Below, in pieces: positions 9,911 through 23,316 of a DNA stretch of 64,000 nucleotides (positions are counted from its first letter, which is position 1; each line of letters begins with the position of its first letter). The stretch spans positions 38,385,167-38,449,166 of the forward strand of contig NC_041011.1 of NCBI RefSeq assembly GCF_004193775.1, given 5' to 3'. The notes beneath the pieces were generated by a model that made no database searches, was not told where the DNA came from, and saw only the letters and a program-made list of their open reading frames with translations. The DNA comes from Glycine soja. Taxonomy: Eukaryota; Streptophyta; Magnoliopsida; Fabales; Fabaceae. The position numbers were made by a program, and so were the translations under genes.

Positions 9911-12900
9911 TCAGTATTGAAATGTATTAGCAGAACGCAAACCTTGATGTTGTTTGGTTTGTTCATTTTCTTCTAAGTTTGTTTGGTGCAGGACCTGCAA
10001 GTAAGACAAAAGGATAAACATTTTTCTGAGATGATTTAGCTATTGATGTTGGATGTCTGTCTGTTATGCAAACAATATAGTGTCTGGCATAGGAAATGCC
10101 TTTTGGTAGTCACTTTAAGCATACAATGGGTCCCATTTAGGTCTCACTATATGTCTCAAGTCTTAATGTTGCCAATATGAATGTCCTTGTTCTGACAATG
10201 AACCTAATGTTGCAATTTAGGTGCTTATGTACCTCAACTAAACTTTCCAAACGCTTCCTCATCCTTCTTTGAATAAAACCTTTGGTGCTCTGTAGTACAT
10301 AAGTCAATCAGAAACATCAGAAATCAAGTGATTTACAAAGTAGACCTTAGGAAGCAATAATAATATTGATGTTACCTTTACATGGTATCTAACATAGGCA
10401 TTAAAATTTAATAGATTCCAGACAGTTTTGTCTAGCCTATTGCCTTCAACATGGCGAGAAGAGATATCTGTTAAACATAAAAGAGTTGTCAGTCTCACAT
10501 GCCTGGTATCCATCTTACTCAACAATTCTTTTGTGGGATTTTTTTTTTTTTGCAAGAACTGAGTTCAAAAGTGTGTTTATGTCATTAGTTTATGTCTTGT
10601 AAGAAAGTAGTTCGTGGGATAATTGTTGTAGGACAATAGTATACCGAAAGTAAAAAACCCTCCATTGGTACTCAAATCCTCAAAAGCTTCTCCTCTTAAC
10701 TCTGGTGGAGGAATGGCTGACCAGTTGCAAGGTGGTACCTTGGCCCATTTATCTGAACTTCCCACATCCACAAGCTCCTGTCATGGATAGTAAATAAATG
10801 AGTTGAGAGTACACTGAATGGAAAATAAATTACTTGGCTATGCGTTCTTAACTACCAACCTGAAAGAAAGCCGTTGCAATGATCACATCTGACTTTTCTC
10901 TAAAACGAATTGGGAATACCGCTATGATTCTTTGTGGCTGCATACATTATGTATTATTTGATCAGTATGGAAAAGGATTAAAATGTGAATAACTTTTACA
11001 GTCCAGAAAGTCGGTAATGAGTTGTCTTTGATTATTAGGTTATTGATTTTTTCTTCTTTTTGTGAAATATAACTAAATTTAGAAGGATTTGTTATAAGCA
11101 AAAAAAATACAGAAGGAATGGATGTTTCATGGGTGGTTATTGTTGACCATTTGTACTGCGATTTTGTGAGAATCAACAAGTTATTCTAAATTGAAATAAT
11201 TAATTGAAGATAATATGTCAGATTTCTTCTTAATTTGTTTGCATACCTCACAAATTTATAGTGATCGTGGTTCTCACTATCTTCTGAATTTCTAAAGTAC
11301 ATGACGGTGTTACTTGAAAGTTGAAATACATATACCTTACATTGTTTATATGATGCCATTTCATGTATTACAGTATTCTTGATCGAAGGTCCTGTTATAC
11401 TTTGTTTTCTTGTTTTTCTTCTATGGCATTTGACTTGACAGGTTAAAAAATTTGATTACCTAAGAATTACCTGCCTAATGAGAAAGAAATGGTCTTTTGG
11501 ATGGTAGACTAGTTTGATGGGTTTGTACATCCCCTGAAGTGCATCATCAAAATTCACGTTCCACAATATTTCTTTCAGCTGTGAACTCAGAATTACTGAA
11601 TGTACTGTTGAAATCTCCTTAATGACCTTATCATAGTCTGAAACAAGAATTTGGCATCATCAGACAGTTCGAAATTTCAAGTTAGAGATTATGTGAGACT
11701 GTGAGACCATTTACTAATAAGCTGCATACAATGTTCATTTCTGTTTTTTTTTTTTTTACTCGGATTACACACCAAGAAGTTTCTTTCTAGACTATATTTG
11801 TTTTTTTGGACTGTCCGAATATTAATAACATCTTTAGGTTGTCCTTGGACTATTATAATTCTTCTTTCCAGCTTGATAATATATGTCATACTTGAGTATT
11901 TAAAATGTCACAAGATGTGTATTTAGTTTGTATACCATATGCTGATATTCTGGAGTTTCCTCTCTAAATAGTTATTCAAATTATCCGTTCCATGTTGGAT
12001 ATATGTTTAACTATAAAGGAAGTATATGGCCTGAATCCAAATGTAGCATGTACCAATATCAACAGTTATGCACAGTTCATGAAAAATTGTGTGAGGAACA
12101 TTAACTTTGAATTCACTAGTTAATTCTTAAATAGAAGGAAAACTAGATAGCCAAACATTATTGCATCTACATTTTTACTATGCAATGGCATCATTGCCAT
12201 TGTTATTGTATGAATAAAATGTTTGCAATCACCAATGTTATTTAGTTGAGTGGAAGGGTGGCAACCATGCTGCAAGTTGGTAGTTAAGGGAAACAAACCT
12301 TTGTTTTGTGGAATCTGATTAAGGTTAAGCTTCAGAGTAAGTTGATATCCTTCTTTGGCTGGCTCTGCAATCCCCACAACATTTGGACAAAGACCCTTTA
12401 CCATTTCAATGGTGTAAGAAGAAAGTTCATTTTGTATGACTCCATGGCATAGAGGTGGCATTGATATTGACAAGTAAGCTACTTGTGGATTAGAGGCTTG
12501 AGACTGTAAACATAGCACAAATAGTCAAATCTTACTGAGAATGTTTGTTAAAACTTCAATTTGAAATCCTTAACAAATCTAAAGATTTGCACACAACCAA
12601 AATAATACATTGAGAAGCACCTCCAACTGTGTACATTCTCTCTTTTCATGTACATTCTCTCTTTTCATGCAATCCTGGTTGACTATTGAAATATTTTGTT
12701 TGAAATGAAAGAAAATAGAGTTTTACCTGAATATGGTACTCCACTGACCCAAATTCATATAAGTGATGATCAATCTCCAGGGGCTTCTCAGCACTGTCAT
12801 GACATGGACAAACACTTAATAGTTAATGCTATTTTCGTAATGATGGTTACCACATAAGCAACTATTTTATCGTGATTTGTACACGTTTGCTGATGTTGCG

Positions 12901-14548
12901 ACATTATTATATAAAATGATAAATAAGTGGTTCCATTTAACATTTATCTTGTCAATATCATTGATTTGGTATAACTTTTTCTTTGCCAATTTTTTTTAAA
13001 AATTGATTATTACCTAACCAAATGTATACAAAACTTCAAAAGCAACGACAAATCAAATCAGGTGATGATATTTCAACTTCCTCCAATCAGTGAGATTTTC
13101 AGCAGACACAACCATGCTTTTCTTACCTGGAAAATGAATCTTAGGTCTGCCAAAATCATATCAAACACTACACTAGTGCTGTCAGAAAGGGAGATATTCT
13201 GCAACTTTCAAGTTTTTGGTAACACGTGATGTTTAAACTATTTTTTTTTTCTTTTCTATAGAATATGATGATGAAACTTGTTTTTCATTCTCTTTCCAGA
13301 TACTTCTACAATAATAACATGATTATTCTGAGCTATCTTATCCTGCATAATATAATTTTTGTTTTCTTTTGTTCTAGCACAAAATAAAACCAAGCTTAGG
13401 AAATTACTAAAAATAGTTTATGAGGATTTCATTTCGAAAAATATTTTACATGTTTAACAAAATGTAGAAAAAAAAACTATTTAAACTGCATATACATTCT
13501 TTTTTGGGATGAATCTGGAACATCCCTCGGTTGGGTTGGGAGTCATGGACTAGTCACTCCAAATATTAATATTCATTTAAGTAATTGATTTTTCCTAACA
13601 AATTTTTTTCATATGCACAAATCAAGAATCAAATCTTTAACTACATATTTAAGAGACAATATTATATATAAGATAAGGTACAGTTTTAAAAGACGCAGTG
13701 AGGAGGAGGCAAAAAACAAATATGTATTAATATCTGTCAAAAAGAAATGCATTTCCTTTTAAAAAAAGGAAATGTATTTTAATTTAATAATTTTTTCTAG
13801 AAATAAGTTTGTTATTTTTAATAAAATTAAAAAAATAAGACAACAAATTTTTATAATACATTTCAATATAGTATCTTCAAACACGCATAATTCATTTAAT
13901 ATATATATAATAAAAAAAGTAAGAACGGTAAAACACATTACATTTTTATTTGTTAAATATACCTATGTACTTATTATACCTATATATATGTTTAACTAAA
14001 TTACTAAATAAGGAAAAGACAACTTTTTAGAAGAAAAAAATGCTTCAAAATGTGATGTAGAGAAATAAGTCAAGAGTTTTAAAAAGAACTAAGATTGTAT
14101 TAATATATAGTAACTTTAATCAAACATGGAATAAATATTGAAGCTCAACTTATATTAGTAATATATCAATCTCACGTGTCACATGCTGAACAAATTTTTG
14201 TTTAAATGCATATTTTTCCAAATACAAACAAACATTAGTATATTATATAATTCCTTTACTAAAACTATTTTCAATAATGAAATTGCTTCATTCTTTATCT
14301 TTTGCACTTTCCCTTCAACAAAAACTAACCAAAGAAAAGAAAAGAACAAAAACAGACACATACAAAAACAACAAAACCATGTGCTGCATATTAGAAAAAC
14401 TTTAACCAACATATATAATAAAAAGATAAGACCTAGCAAACATGGCAGTGTTTCCTAAAAGTTAATTTTCATATATAACCTCTTATTACCAGCAAAGTTT
14501 GAGCAGTATTTGCTTCAGTGCTGGAGATGCTCTCTCTATGCATGCCAT
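9911..14548 (-). CDS. ARPC2: Actin-related protein 2/3 complex subunit 2 (p34/ARPC2), nine coding exons
   Basis: Core subunit of the Arp2/3 complex, which binds an existing actin filament and nucleates branches during plant cell shape control. Coding exons, 5' to 3': 14548-14490, 12793-12727, 12503-12299, 11637-11471, 10937-10860, 10777-10645, 10467-10376, 10289-10233, 9994-9911. All eight introns are GT-AG and phases join to 942 bp (313 aa). Recognisable blocks: MACIERASPALKQILLKL at 1-18, EFGSVEYHIQ at 33-42, VAYLSIS near 49-56, GMYKPIKLVYHP in exon 4, ATAFFQELVDVGSSDKWAK across exons 5/6, ELRGEAFEDLSTNGGF in exon 6, DISSRHVEG in exon 7 and GFIQRRMRKR in exon 8. Length fits the family. An in-frame ATG at 14701 would add 51 residues and no stop intervenes. 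The last exon could instead splice at 9944 (GTTTGCG), so the C-terminus is less certain. The A or B plant paralogue is not assigned. Confidence 0.93.
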
Positions 14549-14812
14549 TCTTATATAACTCGATCTCTCCTCCTCTTCTGAGATTGTGTGAATATTTTGT
14601 ATTGTTAAAGTGAACATACAATTTAATTTGAGATCCGGCCCTCTCAACCGTTTTTGGTTGTATGAGCTTTGAGTAAAATCTAAGTTCAGTGTTGCAATCA
14701 TGTTTGGTAACCTTTGAAGCAAATCCCTGAAGCCACTCTCTTCCACTCAACATTTGTTCCTTTTCATGATCCTTTCTTTGTGTCACTTTCCCTTCTGATT
14801 GACTCCTTCCTA
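14549..14812 (-). other. Probable 5' leader exon part of ARPC2
   Basis: Upstream of the ATG the minus strand stays non-AT-rich as far as an acceptor-like ATGTGTAG before GAAGGAGTC at about 14812. It holds the alternative in-frame ATG at 14701. A second GC-richer block at about 15290-15520 may be the first leader exon, with a possible donor near 15290 (AACA then GTAATT). Both are inferred from composition and splice-like words only. Confidence 0.4.
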
Positions 14813-17800
14813 CACATTGAAATGTTCATCTTTTATCATTCATGATGAATAAATTTATTAATTAGCAACATGATATTGATATCAGAGTCTTGGATATAAA
14901 ATGTTCCACTTCTAATATTTTAAATTTAGAGAAGTATTCTAACATCATGAATTGGTGGAGAAATTTTAGAGAAATGTTTTTTTTTCTAACTTTTAGAGAA
15001 GTATTTTTTTTAATTAATATGTCATTAGTCTATGTAAAATTGAAATCAATTTTCTAAGCAAAAATTTGAGTTTGGATTTTAATGATGAAAAAATACGATT
15101 AAAAAGAAATTTTATTAAAAATATTTGGTTAAATTTATAGACGAAAATGAATTATTTACAAAATTAAATATTTTGAAACAATAAAAGAAGTGTATATGAT
15201 TATGTTTTCGAAAATAATTTGAACAAAATCTATCGTAATCGAAAAGTAAAATATATATGACAAATATTGGTCAAAAATTACTGTTTTAATGCTATCAGGA
15301 TCTTTGCGTCCATGTTCAGTGGATTGCTTTTTCGGGGTGTGCAAAAGAATGCAGAAGGGTTTCTCTGATTGCTCAACGTTGAAATTAAACCCCACTCTTT
15401 TGAACTTGAAAAGGACAATTGGTGTGAGAGCAACAGCAACACCGGACCACTTACTTTTGGGGTTAGACGCTAACACTTAGCCATTCCAGCGTACCACACT
15501 TCTTGCTCATGTCACATGGACATGGAATATTTTTTTTCTTTCTTTCTTTTTTGGGGACTATGATACTAATTAATCTTTCAAGTATCCTCTAAATTGTACC
15601 TGTAAGTATCAAATTAAATCTCTTTTAATAATATTTTTTTTATACATGTTTCAATAATAGTTAAGTCTCACAAGTTAAAATTAAAAATCATTTATACATA
15701 TTCTCTTTTTTAAATTTATTGAGATACTTTTTATAAAAATAAAATTATGGCAGTTCATGGGACATTTAAGCAGATAATATATCCAATGGTGACCATGCAT
15801 GCATGTAGACTCTAGAATGATGACTTAGGCTACTCTTGCTTCTTAGTCTTGGATGTGGGTTTATTCCAATAGTTATAAAGTCTTACATTTAAGAATTAAA
15901 ATCTTCCTAAATTCATTATCAAGCATCTTTACAAGGACAAACTTACGACCCTAACGATATAAATCGAGATTAAATTTAAGCTTAATCATACTTTTAGTGT
16001 CTCAAATTAGGAGTCTATTTTTTTTAATCTCTCGAATAAAAATTTATATATTTTACCCTCTCAAAATTTAAACATACAAATTTTTATTAGAGGACAGGGA
16101 CTAAAAAAGTGTTTATTAATTTTTACTTTGAGAAACTAAAAATAATTTTTTATTTGAGAAACTTAAAAAATAAACCCTTCTAGGAGTGATGATTTCTTGA
16201 GTAAATATTATTTTCTTGTTCCAAATTTTGTTTCAAAATTGTTTTTATTTATTTATTTTTAAGTTTATATGTTCCAGCACTTCTCAATTTATCCTAAAAA
16301 CACTTTTTCATGTATTTCTTTTATATATTTTAAAATAGTGTTTTAACATGTGCATTATACAGAATTTTTTTTATATAACTCAAATAATAATATGAGTATT
16401 TTTAAATATATAAGTTATAGTGTCATCTAATTATAGATTACTATATAACTAAAAATGATTGATATTTTAAAAAGTCATTAAATTTAAATTATTTTAAAAT
16501 GATTTATAATATAAATATCAATCATTTATCTAAATACAATCTAAAGATATTTATACTGTATAAAAATGAGTTAAATGATTGATAAAGATATTTTTACGCT
16601 GTATAAAAATATGATACAGAGTAAAGATACCAAGGTTATTTTATTATTATTTTTAGATATTTTTAAATTACACAATTTATTTAAACCATCATACTATTAT
16701 TTACAATATTTTATTTTATTATTATGAGTTTATACGATTTGATATTGATAGATGACAATTTACTTTTGTTCTTTTTAATTGTTTGAATACTTTTATATTA
16801 TATTATTTATTTTAATCATTACACTATTAATATAATGAAAGTAATACGTCTAAAAGTATGTTTAATTTATTTTATTTTAAATTGATTGAAAATATATTAA
16901 AATATAGTATAAGTTTAATAACATGAAAAAGTTAAGATAATTGAAAGTAAAAAAGGTAATTAAAATAACTGATTTATAAATAAAAAATATAAAATTTAAA
17001 AGTAATTAACCACTAAAATTAAATATACACAAAATATATTTTTAATCAATAAAATAACATTAAAATAAAATTTTCATATAAATATGTCTATTTATACAAT
17101 TTTATATTTTTGGATTATTTAAATAAATAATTTTTATTAAATACTTATAATTTAATAAATTAATTTAATGTGCAACTATCGGACCCGCTATTGTTTCCTC
17201 AATTACACATGTCAATCAATCAAATTTATTGAATAAATAATATTACTCATACACAATAAAAAAAAAGGTATAATCTATATTTAGTATATACTATTAATCA
17301 ATTCAAATTACCATAAACATACATGATATATAAATTAGAATCATCTTTGCGAAAACTTTCAGATATTAAATTTCAACTATTAATTAATTTTTCAACTTCT
17401 AATTATTTTTTTAATTTTTAGTTATCTTTTTACCTAATTTTTTCAAATATAAAAAATTATATACTTTTTATTTTTCTATTTAAAAAATCAATATTGGGTT
17501 TTCAATTCTAATTTTAAAAACAATCTAATTTAACCTAGTATATTTTACCATTAATTTTTTAACTTGCTTTTCATTTTCAACTTTCAAGTTAATTTTTCAT
17601 AATTTGATTATTTTTTCAATTAGTTTTATAAAGAGAAAAATAATTATATATTCACACTCCAATCACATGCTATAAGTTTATTACTTTTTATGATAATTAG
17701 TGTAAGAAAATATTTATATACTTTTATTTTGGTATTTAGCAGCTGATATTGGGTTCTCAATTTTACCATTTAACGTTTCAGCTCTGGGTTGTTAACGGAG

Positions 17801-18282
17801 AATTTTACTGTTACAGTTACATAAATATTATGCAAAAGCAGTTAAGAAAAAGTACAAGTTGTTTGCAACTTGTTTATTTTCTCAAGCTCTTTCGTGTTGG
17901 GATTTTTCTTCCCATTTTACTAATAAATAAATAAAATCCGATGATGGGTTGTCATTTTTCCCTCATTTTCTCGAGAAAATAAATTTCCAATCTTTACACT
18001 GAGATTCTCTTCTCAAAATTTCTTCCCACTTTAATTTTTTCCCCTTCTCATTGTTTGTTTCCACTGATTTCTCCATATCCCCGTCGTGGAGAACGCTTTG
18101 ACCTTTCTTAGATTTGTTCTTCCAATCCAAAGTTTTTATCTTTTTTTCAGATTTTTAAGTTGGAGCATGGTTTTTAGTCAACTGAGTCTCTTCCAAATCT
18201 TTAAATTGTTCTAAATCTTTTCTGGGTTGAAAATTTTTGCATTTTTGTGTCTGTGTCTGTTTGTGTGTGGTTGTTGGTGGAT
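14813..18282. other. Intergenic region between divergent genes; AT-rich
   Basis: Three and a half kilobases between the starts of two divergently transcribed genes. From about 15540 to 17700 the sequence is very AT-rich with no protein-like frame. A block near 15985-16190 has weak inverted similarity and resembles a decayed MITE. The last 300 bp before 18283 are CT-rich and suit a plant 5' leader for the gene that follows. Confidence 0.4.
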
Positions 18283-21200
18283 ATGGATTCTAAGGATATT
18301 AATGGTTGCCTCATGGATAAACATAAACCTGTGGTGACATCTTCTTTGGTTTGTGAAAAGGTTGAAGATCATGTCAACGGAGAAGATGATAGTGATTCCA
18401 ATTCTTTGTTGCCTCCTCGGAGAGGTGGCATGTCCAGAAACTGTGAAAAGACTCGCCGGAAAGTGCAGTGGAATGATAGGAATGGAAACAAGCTTGCTGA
18501 GGTGTTGGAATATGAGCCAAGGTACCCCTTTTTTTGTTTTTTCAATTCGGTAAATCTTGGTGAATTTGGGTTGGCTATTTGAATTGTTCTGTTTTTGTCT
18601 TGATTTGTTTTCATTTTATGGTAACTTGTTCGCAATTTTATTATGATTTGAATTTTCTCTTGGTTATTGTAACTGGAACACTTGTTATGCACTAGTTGGC
18701 TAGTTCAGTTTTGTGTTGCTGTAGGAAGAGGAAAGAAGAGGTTGACATGTTTTTGCTCTTCCTAATTTGGGTAATGTCGTGAATTTTTGCTAAATTTATG
18801 TTGTGTAGGGTAGTTATGACATGTCTGTAAATCCATGTAGTGGTTTGTGATGGTAAAGGTGATATCTTTTGCAGAAAATAAGCTAAGTTTCTTCCGGAAT
18901 GTGTTAATGAAGTTTGTTGAAACTTCGGTGTCTGTCATCTTGTTCATTACCCATACGGATGTGTTTATGATGATCACCATTTCATTCATTTGTTTGAAAT
19001 TACCTATATTTTATTTTAGGAGTATTTGGATCAACTTAAGGTAATTAAGCTTTTGTAGTCTCCGTCAGAACTTCAAGTTGGAGTAGAAATGAGAAGCTGA
19101 TTACGTTTAATGTTTATAATACTCACATAATATTTGTGCGTTGATAATTAGTGGATGTTTAGTTTTGTTGTTTCTTTAAATGTTCTCTGAACCAGTACAT
19201 TCCTCTTAATTTAGACATTTTTGGTCCTTTTTTCCCTTCTCTTTTCACTGTTTTGTTGTTTGACTTTTGGACCTTCTCCCAATGCTGAAAGTTTCCAACA
19301 CATGAATTGGAACTTGTGACCTTTATGTTTTATATTCTTTTCTATCCCAAAAAGGAAAACAAGTCAAATTCAACTTAATTAATGGGTTTATCTTGTTTTA
19401 ATTAACTTTTTTTATTCCAAAAACTAAAAAATTATAGTTTTAACTTGATTTTTGCAGCAATTTTTTATAAAAAAAGAAAAATAATTCATGGGTTTAGGTT
19501 GAGTTTGGGTCTTTAGAATTACTACACTCTTACAGGTTGGCCTGGGTACCATGTCATGGCTTAGATTTTATATCAGATCTTAGTTTGATTTGACCTAATA
19601 AGTTTGAATTCCAACTACTTTGTATGGCTGAGTTCACTTAGGCCTTACTGCAGGGTCGTCTATTTTATGATTCTCATTGTGATGATCTGTAAATGGTACT
19701 TTTGGATGGTGTTTTCTTTGACAGATACTCAATTGGGTTGGAATTAGGAGGGCACTCCAGGTGTTTTAGTTTGTGTCACCCTCATTTACTAACTAATCCT
19801 CATTTAAGTGCAGTATATTTTGTCCTCGGTTAATAGCAACCCTCTCCTGTTGACTAACAAGTTTCTTATGTCATGACAGTATTTAAAAACTTTGAACACT
19901 TGTCTTCTGCTTCTTAGCATTTATGGCAAATTGAAAAAGATTAAAGAACAATAAATTAGAGTTTAAATTAGAAAAAATATTCATTTTTATAGATTTAGCA
20001 TTGTGCAGACTTGTAAATTACTAGCTATGTGCTTTTTGAATTATAAACCCATGGCTTTTAGGATTTGCACAGAATTTTATATGCCATAGACCATCTTTTC
20101 TTTCCAAATCATATTTCTGATCTCTCCATGTGTTAGATCTTAACCAAAAAAATATATGAAGACCTTTAAATCTTCTGATCACCTGAGCGTTAGCATTTGC
20201 AAAGCCATTGTTGTTAACTGATACATAGAGATGATCTTTGGAAGGATAAATCAATGTGCTAACAATCTTTCAATGATCAAAACTCCAAGTTTGCTAAACA
20301 TTTAATTTAGTAAGGCTTTTTTTTTTTATTGTACTACAATTAAATTAGAAAATGTCAATGTAAGTTGCTGGCAACAGTTAGGTTAATTTGAGAAATATCG
20401 CAGGAATACCAATACTGAGTGTTCCTGCTATCAGTGTGTCTCCTTAAATATTGGATGTCTGTTTGATGGACAAGTATGAATGGGTAAAATTTTTCCAGGG
20501 GCCATGGAACAATATATTAGAATTATCTGATTCCTTACTAGCTTCCCACCTATGCATCACAATTTCTTTAGCAGAAGAGTTTTTGACTATCTAAAAGTCA
20601 TTTATTATGTTTTTGACTCTTGAGTCTTGAGCATAAAGCATTTGCACTAATGACACATTTTGAAAAACATGAAACCCATTATCTTTTTTTTTAGTTAACT
20701 ACTATGAATTTCATCAATTTAGAATAAAAGGGGTGATACTGAAATCGCAGGAGTAAGGCTTGTTTTATACCTGTTCAATCATTTTCCTTGCCTTCCTTTG
20801 TGTTTCATTTTTATTATCTTTGTGGTTATTGAATGTAAAAGGTAGAATGCAGTGAAATACTAGATTTAAGATCTATTGCATTTTGTTCAAGATAGGAATA
20901 AGAATGATGGGATAATAAGGAGAATAAGTGGCAAACATGCGAGCTAGTTGGTTTTGGTGAGGAGTGTATTTAAAACGTGTTTTACTTTGACACAGACTTG
21001 TAAAAATGCAGAGAGTTGGTACTTACGATAGTGAATTCCAAGGTGGAATTTCATTCTGCTTGCTCATGTCATGAAGAAGTTGAAAATGCTGTAATTCCTT
21101 GGCTGGATTCTTAAGAATAACCGGCTCTGTATCGAGGGAAGATTTATTGGTCACTGTTAGTTATTAGTGAGACTCAGGAGACAATATTATGTGGGAAGCA

Positions 21201-21852
21201 CATTCCTATTTATATGGGAAAGGCAACAAGCAAGGCTGCATCTGTTAACACGGTTGAACTTATGGCGACACTTATAGAAACTATGGGGATAAAACTTATG
21301 ACATTTAGAAACTCTGGGAGAAAGTGATAGAGGAAAAATTGATATGGGAAATAGTAAATTTCAAGGATTGTTATTGTTTCATGTGAAGGAAAAAAAAACA
21401 TTGAAGCCATATATATGGCTTGAAGTGACCAACTATAATCATTTTGAGAAAAAATAGACTAGTTTCATCTCATCTTTTTCTTGATCTACTGAACTTGTGT
21501 AATTAGATGTGTAGTTCATACAATGTACGAAAAATATAGGAGCTGCTGCTATGATGGTGGAGTTAAGGATGCATTGAAATCTACTTAAAAATTCTGTCAG
21601 CTAATTTAATTTTGCCTAGAGAAAAGGGAAAGGAAAAAACAGCAGGAAAGAAAAAAAATTAAGGGTTTTTTTTATGCATTTGCAATACAACTTCAATGTA
21701 ACACAATGTAATTGAGTATGACAATCAGTTTTATGTGTTATTTATTGAGATATACAAGAATTATTTCTCATTTGGTCTCCCAACGTGTCTGCAGTGATGT
21801 CAGTGATTCAGAAGATGAGGATTCAGATTCTTGCATCTGTGCAATAATGTAG
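18283..21852 (+). CDS. 98-residue plant protein with acidic tail and C-terminal CaaX box (CAIM)
   Basis: Two exons, 18283-18521 and 21795-21852, joined by a GT-AG intron of 3273 bp split within a serine codon (AG|T), give 98 residues. ATG at 18283 is the first Met in frame; upstream sequence in frame has only GTG. The middle is basic (SRNCEKTRRKVQWNDRNG, about 51-69), followed by LAEVLEYEPSDVSDSEDEDS, an acidic serine-rich stretch, and the end SCICAIM. The final CAIM fits the protein farnesyltransferase CaaX rule (Cys, two mostly aliphatic residues, Met), and the nearby Cys in CIC could be acylated, so membrane attachment is predicted. I recognise the layout as a conserved plant unknown and assign no function. 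An AATAAA near 22354 may be its polyadenylation signal. Confidence 0.82.
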
Positions 21853-22675
21853 AAACCATCTTCATAATTGTCTCAAGCTCTGCTGGATCAGGGGACATTA
21901 TTGTGGCTTGCCAACCCTGATTACAACCAAAACATGACAACTTGACAGGTTTGATCTGTGTTTTGAGGTGGGACCAGCAGTCCAATAAACCAAGACAAGC
22001 AGTTTCTCATGTCTACCAAGCCATGGATCCAGTTCATCATACTGGGTTTTGAGATGATTTCATAGAGGGACTTTGGGATCTTGGATGTAGATCAAAATAC
22101 ACATGATAGAAATATGATTTGGACAGCGGAGATGGCTTTCATGCTTACCCCCATCTACTGATACTGTAAAAGCTGTGCTCTCAATGGCTTTGATCATAAT
22201 CTTTCTAAATTAAAGAGGAGACACAACTATTAAATATTTCCTTTTGTTTTTTTGGTTCCTCAATATATGGAACAAGTTTTCATGATTTGGGTATTCATTC
22301 TCAAATAATTATGCTGAAACAGTCCTTGTGTACTGCTTGCATCTTTGCTGTTGAATAAACGTTTATATTCAGTTATACTTTTTATGTGAATCTACTCTTC
22401 ATATCAATTTATGTTGTACAAACTGTCTAAACAAGAGTCTATCCTATTTGGGAATCTATTTACTCCACCATGTGCTTGACTTGACAATAACCTATTGTAG
22501 AAGTTGAATTTTATCAATTCAACTATTATATGAGAAGTTCTCATGAGATAGATAAGTCTTTAAAAATTAATATTTTATTGGACTGATTTTTTTCACTTTT
22601 AACATGCTTCCGGAATGTAAGTAAATTTCAAATTTTAGAGTAGATACTACTTATGTTAGATATATTAGGTGCACC
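21853..22675 (+). other. Probable 3' untranslated region and spacer
   Basis: Sequence after the stop codon stays GC-richer than surrounding DNA until about 22200, which fits a 3' untranslated region. AT-rich spacer follows. No reading frame here is convincing. Confidence 0.4.
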
Positions 22676-22995
22676 ATGAAATATGAATGCATAAACAAAG
22701 ACAGAACCTCACAGGACAAGAATTACACACAAATACAATTCACTCATCCCTTTCATAACAACTTGCACTCAATTCCTCACCAACTAAGATTCTTTATTCT
22801 TTCTTCTGCCACCAAGGAATACAGTTCAAAAAACTCACATGCTCGTCTTTTCACTACGTTATACTTCAATATGAGAAACTGCATATCCTTCTTTTTTCTC
22901 TGTTAGTGTTGTCACTTCTTCCTCATTATCTAAAATCTGGTAAACATTGAGGTTAGGCTCATATAAGAGAAAGATAAGAGCTAACTAACATGAAC

Positions 22996-23316
22996 TCAGA
23001 AAGTGGGACAATGAGGCTCTGTGATGGCATGATTCACAGTGAGACAGGATTCCTGCGGTTCATAGTGTCCATATTTCTGCAAGATGGGAGAGAATCCCTC
23101 TTCATTAAACTGATATACTACAAAACTACAAAAGCATGAAAAAACCCATGATGATACAATGATATACTGACTGTTCTTGAATGGTACAAAATGTGAACAA
23201 AACAAGACTACTGAAGGAAGATGGGGTTTCAGATTTACTTGGACTTCAGCTATAATCTGTGGAATCTCTTTGGACGCATTCTTTTCTTGGATAAACCAAA
23301 ACAAGCCGGAAAACAT
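22996..23316 (-). CDS. Hypothetical 106-residue open frame
   Basis: An ATG-initiated frame (start 23316-23314) of 106 codons with mixed, protein-like composition: a hydrophobic start (MFSGLFWFIQEKN), a central hydrophobic run around residues 51-70 rich in Val, Phe and Cys, and a hydrophilic end. I do not recognise the family. No neighbouring exon with matching phase was found. It could be a small gene, an exon of a larger unrecognised gene, or chance. Confidence 0.25.
   Translation of the reverse strand: MFSGLFWFIQEKNASKEIPQIIAEVQVNLKPHLPSVVLFCSHFVPFKNSQYIIVSSWVFSCFCSFVVYQFNEEGFSPILQKYGHYEPQESCLTVNHAITEPHCPTF

Noticed and set aside
14183..14458. 91-codon plus-strand and 86-codon minus-strand frames
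   Set aside because: They lie in the first intron of ARPC2, are AT-rich and overlap each other.
15985..16190. Possible MITE with inverted ends
   Set aside because: The arms match only loosely, and no target duplication or clear end was found.
20021..20254. 77-codon minus-strand frame in the large intron of the CaaX gene
   Set aside because: Composition is not clearly protein-like, no homology recognised, no flanking exon in phase.
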